Below are positions 27,301 through 39,300 of a stretch of DNA of 45,545 bases, piece after piece. Each line of letters starts with the position of its first letter. Position 1 is the stretch's first letter. This DNA is from Branchiostoma floridae (lineage: Eukaryota; Chordata; Leptocardii; Amphioxiformes; Branchiostomatidae): the NCBI RefSeq assembly GCF_000003815.2, contig NC_049980.1:28780190-28825734 (forward strand), written 5' to 3'. A program made the translations under genes and the position numbers. The notes beneath the pieces are model-generated. The model did no database searches and was not told where the DNA came from. It was given only the letters and a program-made list of their open reading frames with translations.

Positions 27301-30300
27301 GAAGTGTATAGTATGTTCTTTATTTTCTGTATATAATCTTCCCGCTAGAGCCCGGATGATGTTTGTGACAGATTCGGAAGGAAGAAAGCTTGTCTGCTGC
27401 TTTTTAAATATTCATGGAGAGGGCCGATCCTGCTTTTAAGAGCTAGAGTAGCCCGGGGCAGCTTAGAGGATGAAGGTTGTTGTTTATCCTTTAGCTACCC
27501 ACCACTGCAACAGTAACAGCGATACATTACGTCTGTCTTTTGAGCCTTTATCAAATATCGATATCTCCCTTTGCATGGTACATGCACATATAACTCAGCA
27601 GCGGGCCGCCCTAACAAACCCGAAATCTATGGCTCAGTACAGTACTTTAACAACACATGTAAAGCGGAGTCAGGGATCAGCGCTCGTGAATGTACACGTA
27701 CTTTTAAGATCTACATTTGATGTTGGCCACGCACAGATGGCGCCCATCCCATTTCCTTGCTGAATTCAGTTACAGTCGTAAACGTCCAGTTGCTAACCCC
27801 CTTTACGGCTTTTTATATTCCCATGAATCCCATCTCATCCCTGATAAATCCACATATAGAAGGGCATTCTTTGGAAACGATCTACCGTCTGCCCCCGAAG
27901 CCTGCGTTTGCCGTCCATTTTGATGATTCTGCCAGAGCATAGCCAGAAATGCGCCCCGTCAATCCTTCATGATTAATACACAGCAGCAGAGATCTCTTGC
28001 CCCTCTGTCCGGTTTATTTATAAAATGAAGCCTGGCATCCTTCTGTATATCTGTTTTGATACTGCTGCTCATAATTTTACCCCCCCCCCCCCCCCCCCCC
28101 ATCGAGGCAAATGAGAACCGTTCGCCTAGGTGTATTTAACATGACGTCATTCATCCGGCGAAATAAAGATTACATCCTCGCTTGACGCAGTTTTTACTTC
28201 ATCAGCACATCTTTTAAACAGTTGGGCGTGTAGACCACTAGCTATGTCGCAAATAGATACTATCGATCCGAAAGACTGAAGAGAAATTGTGGCTGTGGCT
28301 GACAGAAATGGAGAAAACGACAACGTAACGTTGTACGACATGTATGAAGTACAGGGAGACAACATCGCACCTGTTGGTGAAGACTGGAAGCCATGTTTGC
28401 TTCTTCGCCCATTACGTATTGGCATAGATTTTAGCAAAGACAAAGGTATGTTAAACGATGTATGTAACGCCATGGTATGTTCCTCTATATCAAAGGGATA
28501 CGGGCACTGGTCTGGATTTCATTTCTAAGAAACAGGACATACTAAGGGTACTGCACCATATGAGGCACACTCTGCAGTGGGAGCATGTCACAGCCCAGTG
28601 TCACCCGCAAAGTGTGGACACGCATACAGATGCCCTTGATTGTAACGCGATATCCCCTCTATGAAGGGCCCCCTTAAAAAGCAATACATGGTCACTTCGG
28701 GAGACAGTGCTCAGCACTATCATTGTAGTTACAGTTAGCTGTAAACGCAGTGCTTAAGTTTGAAAATCACACGGCAGAATGCGCCGTTAGTTAACGACCA
28801 TTTTCTCTCGCACGGCCTTTATTGGTGATCCAGTACTTCTGAATCTTATTAACGACAGCAAAACGTGATAAGAATATGCCTGCATCATCCATGTGGGTGT
28901 CTTTCACGATTCTGCACAGACGCGTGAACACGTCTTTATTGTATTCTATGCAACCTGTTTCACTGTAGGCCTAAATTCTATAGGCCTAAAGGTATATTAC
29001 TATAATCAACTACCAGGGTGAGAAAAAATTATTACTTTTAAAACGGCAGAGCCTTTTATGCTGTATTCTCCCTGTGGGCGTGTGGAGCCTTTGAAATAAT
29101 ACAAGAAAATACGATTCTTTCATGTTCTTAACCAGTGATTAAGATCACACAATACCGACAGGGAGCAATTCCGACTTCATGGCAGTCATGAGCCTCGAGG
29201 GAGCGGTAAAAATTGAATGGGGAATATCATTTCATCTACCTTTTTGGAATATTCCTTATCGAAAATGCACCAGCTTTGCAGGTAGGAAGGTAATGCGCCG
29301 CCATAGATACGGGCATGACGAGGGCTGTTCATGGATGTGGAGGTTGGATCACGGTGTAACACGCCCTGAAATCGCTTGATGATCATCACGGCCTCCAATC
29401 TAAAGATTACCCGTGGATATACGACTTGCTGTATAATGTCTCCTACAGACGGTTTATCACTCATCAGCAAGCATGGACGCGTATCTTTATTGGTTAACCC
29501 CTGACTCCTACCATATCTTATAACATTTAAACCCATGGAATCTAAGTGAAATATCATTACTGAAAGAAACGTAAGATTCGCTGTTGTATATTTGATGCAA
29601 ACGAAAGAAATATGAAAGACTGTCATCTCACTTTCCAAATAACTCGCCCAAGTACCTGTTGTTTGTCCCATTGCTCATGTGCTGTAATCGTAGAGGCAGT
29701 GGCTTCTTATCCACTGTGTCTCTGGAACGGTAGCAGACGACGGAGACCATCCCTCTCCTTCCACTGCCTTTTACTTCTCCTGCCAAAGTCAGGTACATTT
29801 TTTTACACCAAACTGGAGTGAGGGAAATCGTGTAAGGTGCAAGGAAGGGTACCATGACAGGATTCGAAGTCAGTCAGGTTCTGAGCCAAAAACATTGCAG
29901 TTACGTCACACGACCGCGCTAGACATGTGAATATAACAAAATTAGAGATATTTATCCCTATATTTTCATTATCAAACGATAAATGCTTCAAACATGCTTC
30001 AAACCTCGTCAAAGATATTGCTCTCGGCTCGCAGCACCATCAGTACAAGGCACATTTTTACCGGCCTCTTAAATTCTACGGGAGTGCTATACACATCGAA
30101 TCAGCGTTAAGTGCACAGAGATAATTATGACGGAGTATTAGGGGCTCCATAAATTTGTTTTCACGCATTTGATACGATGTAAATGAAATTATGTTGGGAA
30201 CAAATTGATTTTAGCAATTTTAGCCATTCTATACTCTGGAATACTTCAAATCTTACATAAGATTGCATAGATGCAACAATGAACAGTGTTCATCAAACAA

Positions 30301-33300
30301 AGAACAAACTTCCGGTATCCACAGACGTCAGATCGAACAATCTCAGAAGAAAAGAAAGTTCACAGTGCGATTATCGTCTAAAGTTTTTGAGCGGAAAATG
30401 ATATTTCCAATTAAAGTACACGCCCGCCCTGATTTACTGCTACAAGACTTCCTCATAAATGTAAATGATGAGAATTCGCGGCAATCCCAGTGTGGGGCAC
30501 CCGCTGCGCGTTCTGCCAGGTAGACCGTGAAATTGACATAGATACAGAAGCAGCATTTATCAATCGTATCTATTATATAAGCTTAAGAATAATTGCATGG
30601 GACTCTGAGATTGCAGGGAGGGATATAATAATTGGCTGGTGTTTGGGCCAAGCAGCCCCCCAAAGGGTAAAGCATGCAGATCGAAGCAGTCTTCGAACCC
30701 AATAGATTTGCTCTTTTTGCAGCCATTTTTTCTTCTTAAACTCCGATGTCAACCGCAACATGCTAGAAAAATGAATAAGACTCCATCGGGTCTTAGAAGA
30801 CAATCTTAGCATATCGTAATCTATTGCTTTCCGATGGTTATTAGAGCGGTATAGTTAAGGGCATTTAGAATTTTTTGCGCATTTGGTGAACTTGATGAAG
30901 TGGCGACAGCGAGCCATTCCAATTTCTTCTTTTAATAAGGAGTTGATTCACAGATGCATTTTTCCGAAGCTGTAACATCATATTCATCACCCTTCTTAAT
31001 ACGCTTTGAAGCATTAAAGTCTCTCACACCATCTCTAAATCGCAGCACATTCATCTTCTGTTTATTTATCGAATAATGGAACAAAAAGTGATATCAGGCA
31101 ATTTGTGACCACGTTCTGGTTGGGGGGGGGGGAAACAAATTCTCTTTTGTACTTCGCAAACTAAACGTATCGTGATGCAGTTGTACTCCTCCATCTAGTC
31201 TTAATAACAAGTACAGGGCATCTATTAAGACATGTACGCTCATTTAGAGTCTAAACTCGCGAAATAGGGAGTTGGTGTAACCTATATCTTAACCCTTTCT
31301 TCAAGTGTTTCTTCTTGTAGGCACGCCTGAGATGACTAATTTGATTGATATGCTGTCAACATAGTTTATCGAGTCCTAAAATGGCAAATTAGCCCAATTG
31401 GCGACGTTGGTGAAATGGCAAGAATGGATTTAGTTCATTCTACAAACCTCACTTGTGCATCATTTTGACCATTAACCAGGGATGTGTGAGGAATTTGCTA
31501 CCTCCATAAAAAGGGGCATTAACTTTTGAGAACAGCTTTGGCCACACTCCCAGACTATGAGAGTAGTATGGACAGCATACATCGGTGCGACCAGAACCAT
31601 TCGTCTCAGCTATCTTAATTCCACTGACCCCATTTCTCCAATATCCACTGCATCCAGGATGTGCTAATGGGTTCCAATCGATTTCTAAGCACGAACGTAC
31701 ATATTCCAGGTACTGCTTGCCTAACGAAGCCCAATTTCGTTTTAAATGCACGAACCTACGTCGCAACAGTCAGGCACATTATAGACTGTTTAGTGCTGAA
31801 AACCGTTCTGTTTGGTCAGGACTTAGTCTACGATTAGGTTTCACAGACACGGAAGAGGTTGCTTCCGTTGTCAGCAAAGGATCAGAGATTAGAAAACATC
31901 AACACACCCGTACTAGTTTGTTGAAGCCAGGATCCCTGTCGTAACCAAATCGTTATGTTCTATTTGGAGACATTCTGTATCCTAGCCACGTAGCCAACTT
32001 GCTAATGTATTGCTAAGCAACTGGAAATGAACGCCATAGCCAACGTCTTAGTAGATCTTTTAACGAGTGAGGAATCGCCATGCTTTTAGAATTAAAAAAA
32101 CTCAGAATTTACAAAAAGAACATCAATGGAAAACTGGGCTCAGATATAGATATATCTAACTATCTTTAACTGGTGCCAACATTCGAGAATCCCCCACATC
32201 ATCACCTGACAAGATTTTGATGGCATGATTGCCGTGCGTGGTACGATGGATGATTTCTTCAAGATCGTAAAAAAAAATCCACATACAGCATTGTTCTTGA
32301 AAAAAAAAACAGAAAACATAATCAAGTTGAAATGCTATGGAGCATCTAATTCATCACTGTGTAATACAGATTATTTGAATCGATCGATTTTAGGGCTTCA
32401 ATATAACTAGACATAGTAACCTCGTATATGAGATGATGCATTGAAGCTGGTGATCTGGATTTTGTGGTAGTTTCAGTGACAACTGGCGTAATTGCAAGGG
32501 AGCTATGATCTATGCGATTTTAAGATGCAAGTGCACGAAAGAAAAAGTGAACAAAATTGACAGCAAAACCTTAAGATAACTAAATAAACCATACCGAGCG
32601 CCTAATTTGAGCATCCTTACCTCTCGAACCTTTGTTTGACTATCGAAACGTACTTCACAAGACCTATCCATTATGCCAACTTTCCATGCTAACGAATATT
32701 TTATAAAGAAGGAGATTTGCAATTAATTTTAAAGCTGAGTTATATTCTTCGCCTTGAAAGGCACAACATCTGCCCTTTCCAGAGCCTCCATGATCGCGAA
32801 AGCAATCTGGTTGGTGCAGATGGAACTGTACGGTGCTCTGCTTTCACACATGCTGCATTATTGAGATGCTGTTAGATAGATGACCTGGGGATTACGTCTT
32901 CGAATGTTTGAAGATACCAGGAAATCACCAATGAATACTTTTGAGGGTAAGCTGCATTCTAATGGAATAATCTGAGCAGGGAAGATTTGTCGATAAATCA
33001 ATAGATCAAATGACGGATTGATCAACCTCACGTAGCTGGCAATGGATCGCTGTAACATCGGGGGAAATGAAACTAAAAGACATGCGTGTACCGATCATAA
33101 ATCAAGAACAAGCTTCTTTGGTCGTGAACATTTTATTCTTTCTTTCTTGAAAATCTAAATTCATGGCAAACCCGAAATATTGTCACTGGCCATACTTTTG
33201 CTGGCAGAAGCATCCTCAAAACCTCTGTACATACAGCATGCATACACCGATGCAGTGGCCATGAAATGGCCCCAACAACTTAGCTTGTTTTCGGCAACAT

Positions 33301-36300
33301 CGGAGCAAATCGACTAACAGAAATTTGTTTTCCAGGTATCATGATCAGAGTGATTTGAATAGTAACTTCTTGAACGCCATGTGGCTGGTAGCGATTACCT
33401 TCCTAACCGTGGGGTACGGGGACATGGTACCCAACACCTACTGTGGGCGTGGCATCGCTCTTATTACAGGCATTATGGTATTTTATTCCGTTCTATTTTC
33501 TCACACTTATGCTATGCAATGTATGCATACAGGTATCATGACAACGGTGGTATCTTTAACTTCTTAAACTCCATGTGGTGGGTAGCGATTACCTTTCTGG
33601 CCGTGGGGTACGGGGACATGGTACCCAACACCTACTGTGGGCGTGGCATCGCTCTAATAGCAGGGATTATGGTATTTCATTACGTTTTATATTATAAACG
33701 GTGCATATTGTGTGATGAAAAAATTGTTGTTTCGACGTAAAATTGCGTTTTGATGCGTCTGTGCATGTGTTTCTCGTTTGGCGAAGTATCGTGTTTTGTT
33801 CTCGACATCACTGTATACATATATCTATATAAATGTTTATATGTATATGAATATATATTCATGCTTGGTCTCTAGACACTGTATATTTATTATTGTTTTG
33901 TTAGTCACTTCATACACGTGACCAGAGTTTCATTTACCATTTTACCATCAATGTAATAGATGAAAGAGCACTGTTTCGGTCCAAACTTGCACATACGTTT
34001 TGCCAAATTGATTACGGTGTCTTCAGAGAATTTATTACTTTTCGCCTTTCGCATAAGAACACTAATTGTCGTAATGTGTTTGTTTTATGCCGTGTAATTT
34101 GTATCCGTGGTGGATTTATTGTATCACAAAACGTCACACTGTATGTACATGTACATGTACATGGTTTTGTACCCTTAATTAACGATCACCAGTAACTACA
34201 GTGTGGAAATAATCGCACCAATTTCTATTGACACATGTCTTGTAGTTCACCAATAATCAATGACCTTAATTTTTCTACGCTGCACCTCCTCGTGTGGCCT
34301 GACTTCGGGAAATTCATGCAAATTTATGCTAATATCTATCTCAAAAAAAGTAAATCTTTTTTTATTTGATTCATTAACAAAAAATATTTTGTGTGCATAG
34401 TTGATTTTTTTTATTTGCTTTGTTAAAAAATGTTTTGTTAAAAGACAAATTCGAAGTTTCCCGATGTCTGGCCTTCTTTCACTACCCCAGCTTGCACTGG
34501 CCCCGAAGCCGGCGCACTATCATCATCATCATCATGGCCGCATGCTTCTCATTTACGTATTGCACCGACAGGGGACGACCGACCCCGCCCAACAAACCGA
34601 CTTCCCTATGGACACTCACAGTCCGTAATAAAGAAACGTCCACTTCAATCGCCTCTTTAATCAGAGGTCGACGCGGCAGAACGACTCCCGATCAATTCGT
34701 GCTGCACTTCGGCGCACTCCGGAAAACAAATGAGAAGTCGGATTCAGATTGGTGACCGGTGAACGGCCAAATATCAGTCCGTCTCTCCCTTCCAGGGTTT
34801 TCACGCGATCTTACCCTAAAAACAAATACCGATGAAACCCTTTTGGACACGTGTCTATTAAGTGCACTGATAAAGCCCGCGCAGTGTGTCGGCAGGCGTT
34901 CGGCTTGGCAGAGGATGCATTGAAATATATGGCAATGAGTATTTCCTTTAGATACCGTTATCGATGCAAAATGGCAAACATTCATGTACGTTTAGGCTTC
35001 ATAAAATGTGTTTTAAAAATGCTATTTTTCGGCAATTTTGTGAACTTGGTTCCGGGTTGATATACGTGTGCTGGATCCTCGTGATGCGGAACATCCGACA
35101 GATTCTTTCAAAGTCTGAAAAACCATGTCCTGTTTTGTAAGATATGGGCTTCAGAAAAGAATACGCCTTTTTCATTAAGTTCAATGACAGTGCATCTAAA
35201 ACCTCTCTTGAAATAGTCAAATATCACTGGAATCTGTTCATCGACTCGCGTGGATGAATTCTAATCTAGGTAGATAACAGATGTAGTGTCTGATAACTAT
35301 TCAGCCCATCACCATAGCAAGTGGTTCATCATTTCTTCCTACGTCAAAACGATTGATCAAAGACAAGGCCGATCGATTTCATATCTGCATATCTAGTATC
35401 AAAACCAAAGATTCTAGATTTTTTTCATACACGGACTCATCACTTTCCTAAAGCCAAATGAACAGTTTTTGCTCGTATCTTGATGTGATCGATGCCACCA
35501 TCTTTGGATAAACTAGCCAGCCCGATCTCCCCCAACCATTAGGTTAGCAACGATTCCCTCCGCGGATGCAAATGAAAATAGACGGTGGCGTCTCACTGAT
35601 GGCGCGCGTGGTCGTGAGAGGCCATCCGGGTCGGGCCGCGTACGTGCCCGGCGCGCCTGCTGACCCGCACCGCGTGAGAACACAAGTACATCACCCCGCC
35701 GAGTCGACACTAATGCACCCACAGTAAATTGGTTCGGTGCATTAGGACCCAAGCGCCTATATTACTCAGCACCTCTGTCTGCCCAGAACGCTAGTTCCCG
35801 ACTCTCTGCCGTCACAGATGGAAAAATTTTACGTCATTTCGCAAATGGATGTCAGCTTACGTCACCTTCGCTGGTGGATTAAGCTCTATATAAGAGAGAC
35901 CCGATCATATTAACAAAACCCTGTTGGTGCCCCATGTTTGAGCCCGGTAGTATTGACAAGATATCATCAAGACAAATTGTCGATGCATGACAGAAATTAA
36001 GACTGCTTATTCATTACTCAAGGCTGGCATGCCACTGTATGTTTGCATCTACCAAAAGCAGAAAGCTTCAGCATTCATGGAAAAAAAGGTGATCCATTCT
36101 TTTCTCTACATGCTCATCTTCATCTAATCCCTACGATACTAATACGCAAAAAGCTTCAATCATCATTGTAACAGCTAACACAGTTCATACAATACTTCGG
36201 ATCGAAGTCTGAAAAATTCGATCAACAGTTATAAAGCGTAAGAAAAGAATGTTTGTTAGCAATATGGTTGCCAAATCTCTTTTTTTTTTATTTCGCATAT

Positions 36301-39300
36301 CTCGCCTAGATCTCATCAAACATTCGCACCGATCTAACAACGTCACAAACATCACTTGCATTTCTAAAAAAAATCAATAGATATCACAACTAATTCATTT
36401 TCATCAGCATTCCGACCCATGTGCATACTCTCTTAGCATCCTCATTAATTGTAACCGGTTGTGTAACCAAAATAGGAACAGAATGTCCTTTTATTCGTTT
36501 CCGAAATACATCATTTTTTTTATCATACTCTTTACGCAAAATTTACTGTCAATCAGGAAAACAGAAACGGGAAGGAAAAACCAAAATCTCTCTCGCGACC
36601 CCGCGTCCACATGAAAGGTCCTCGTCCCAACCACACGTCCGCATCATATGTTGCAATGTCATGAATTGCATGCATGTACTGTGTATAGATCATTGCTAAT
36701 CCCATCACCGAATGTTTGCTGTCGCAATGACCAATCTTCATTGCCCCCCTCCCAATCACCAAGAGTTCATCATCTATGCAACCGAATCTCCATTCTGCTG
36801 CCTTGCTAAACCTCTGCACTGACTATCCAGCGTTAGACGTATTTATCTGACTTACATATCAACAGAACTCAAAAGCCCAACTCCTAGCGCCCACTTTCCT
36901 TCATTCAATCCATGCACGCCCCTTCCTCGTACCATGGCCTTCCCACGTCCTTAGTCTGATTTCTACGTCTGTTCCTGTGTTCCCTACAACTTCACAGGGA
37001 GCCGGTTGTACAGCTTTAGTGGTAGCTGTCATAGCGCGGAAGCTGGAGCTCACCCGCGCCGAAAAACACGTTCACAATTTCATGATGGACACACAGTTAA
37101 CAAAAAGGGTAAGTGCGGTTCATATTCAATTTAGTGTTCCAGTACATTATGGTCTTGCCATGTGACGTTTGGTCTTGCAGCTGTCCATCTGATGAGGTTT
37201 TCGAGGGGTGCCTTATGTCCCTTTTCCACTTGGACGGCGCTCTCAGATCACTCAACTTTGTGTGTTTTCTTGGCATCTCAGTCGCACTTCTACGTTCTGT
37301 ATGATATACCCAGTGTGAAAACGAAGGTTACAAATATCATATTTAGGTCGCAGTGAGTGCGCAGCGGTCAAACGTCAGCCTCTTCAGCATTCTTATCCTG
37401 TCGACGGCGACATACTAGCGGCTGCCAAATACTCAAATAACAAACACAAAGCTAGTTGTTTCCGCAGTGCCGAGTCTACGTTGTATGTACAGTTGGTAAA
37501 ACAAATCTGAAAAACGTGCTCGGCATTGAGATATGCCCAACTGAGTACACATTGTATCTATGTGTATTCAGACGGCGGTATCTATTAAAAGCTGTTGCTA
37601 GCTGTTGTTACAGATGTCCTATGTCCATTAAAACCAAGCCGACTCAGAGACAGTGCTTATCCGTTTGAGACAAAAACATTCAATCTGCGTGGGGAGAGTA
37701 ACAGTCAGAAATAAGATACAGTATTAACATAATTGAATGATACACCCGTCTCGTTAACTAACATAAAATATAAGTTTTAGATAGAACATTTCATAATCAA
37801 ATCATGCAAATTAAAAAAGGTGGTCAATATAATAAGGCAGCTAAAACGTGACAGATCATGAGAATGAATTGGCAGCAGCACTGCAGCGGTGATGAAATTC
37901 TATTTCTACATCATATGAGTGGTCCACGAACAGCTGACACATTCTTCCCATCTCTGCATCATTCAACACTTCATAGTCACTAATTAGCATGGAACCCGCT
38001 GCCTTCTACGACTATCGATGATCCTAAGTAAACATTCAGTTGCAGTAATATAATGAAGATTGCCCCCCCTAAATATAGCATTTACAGTCAAACCTGCCCG
38101 AGCGACCACCTCTTCTCAGCGACCACCTGGCCAATTCGACCGCTTTTTCTCGGTCCCGATTTTTTTTGCCATTGACGTAAGCATTAAGTAACCTTTTCTC
38201 AACGACCACCTGGCCAACGCGACCGCGACCGGCCCAAATTGGGACCCATAACGACCGCATCATTTTCAAAATTGAGGTTTTCATCGAATTTTTAAAGATA
38301 ACTAGCACGATTCTTTGCCGAAAATCGGCCAGTTTGCGTCGGACTTTGACTGCCTTTACGATGTTATGTTTAGAATAGATAAATATGGCGGCGGTCAATG
38401 GGTGGGTCAATGTCTACTGTAATATGGGACCATATGGGAGGAAATTTCGTTGTAAGAAAATCCGAATTTAGTTGTTACAAAAGTTTAAAAAAAAATCTAT
38501 ATCATTATAAAGTGAACGAATGCTGAAACGTTTATAGCCTCATACTTTTTTAAGAAAATATGTGTAGCTCATACCTTTTTAAGAAAGATCTGTGTGAGTG
38601 CTTGTGTCCAACTGAACTGTACATTCACCCGTGGGTAAGTACGCTATCGGGACGTACCGGGCATCGAATTCGAAAGGTGCACAGTAGTTATTTCAGATAC
38701 GGCGATCAAGAACACGACGCATAAAGGCTTGTATGGTAAATGACAGCATCAAAGTTCCCTTACTGTCTAAAACGTTAGTGTACAAATATTGAGCTTTAAA
38801 ACGCTTCTTTGCGCACGTGCAGTGTGCTTGCTATTTGCCATTTAACACAACAGAAACCATTTATACTTTGCATCGGGCATGTTTTGAGTCGATACTCTTC
38901 TCAGCGACCACCTGTCCAAATCGACCGTTTTTGCCCGGTCCCCCGGGTGGTCGTCTTGGGCAGGTTTGACTGTACTATAAATAAAATTCATCATGGTCCT
39001 AATTAATACTCTCCTTGAAATAGCTACGATCTGGTGGTATTTGTTGTCCTACAAATGCCAATCATTTATGTTCGCAATGCCATTATACAGGGCCAATGAA
39101 AACAGATTTAAGAACTGTCAGCCGGTTTACTGCTGCCTATGTTTTATGTAGAACTGGTACCTAGATTTTCCGCTGGACTAAGCTCGTAGACAAAGTATTC
39201 AAAACCAGTCCCATTTAACATTGCACTACGTGTTTATTGGAGAAAAGATGCAATCTTATAATAAATATATAATACATGCTGGCTAACGAACACACTATTG

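Larger units (their letters stand above)
24267..33335 (+). other. Intron 3 (9.1 kb up to exon 4a)
   Basis: Begins GTAAGC and ends TTTTCCAG. It contains a SINE, a poly-C tract, a coding-like fragment near 28.3 kb and otherwise unremarkable AT-rich DNA. The intron is 9266 bp when exon 4b is used. Confidence 0.8.

Noticed and set aside
29186-29671. 161-codon minus-strand open frame in intron 3
   Set aside because: It has no recognisable domain and random-looking composition, and it partly overlaps the SINE tail. A protein search could revive it.
31449-31944. Overlapping open frames of 105 (minus) and 119 (plus) codons
   Set aside because: They lie on opposite strands over the same bases with no family resemblance. 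They might be remnants of an old transposon gene, but nothing supports a call.
33478-33567. Read-through of exon 4a into the spacer as coding sequence
   Set aside because: The open frame continues past ATG|GTATTT only to a nearby stop, and the peptide loses S6. The splice donor and the match to vertebrate exon length favour an exon end at 33477.
38069-38410. 113-codon minus-strand frame at the pogo-like element
   Set aside because: It crosses the element boundary and shows none of the transposase motifs; it arises from the repeated GACCACC motifs.
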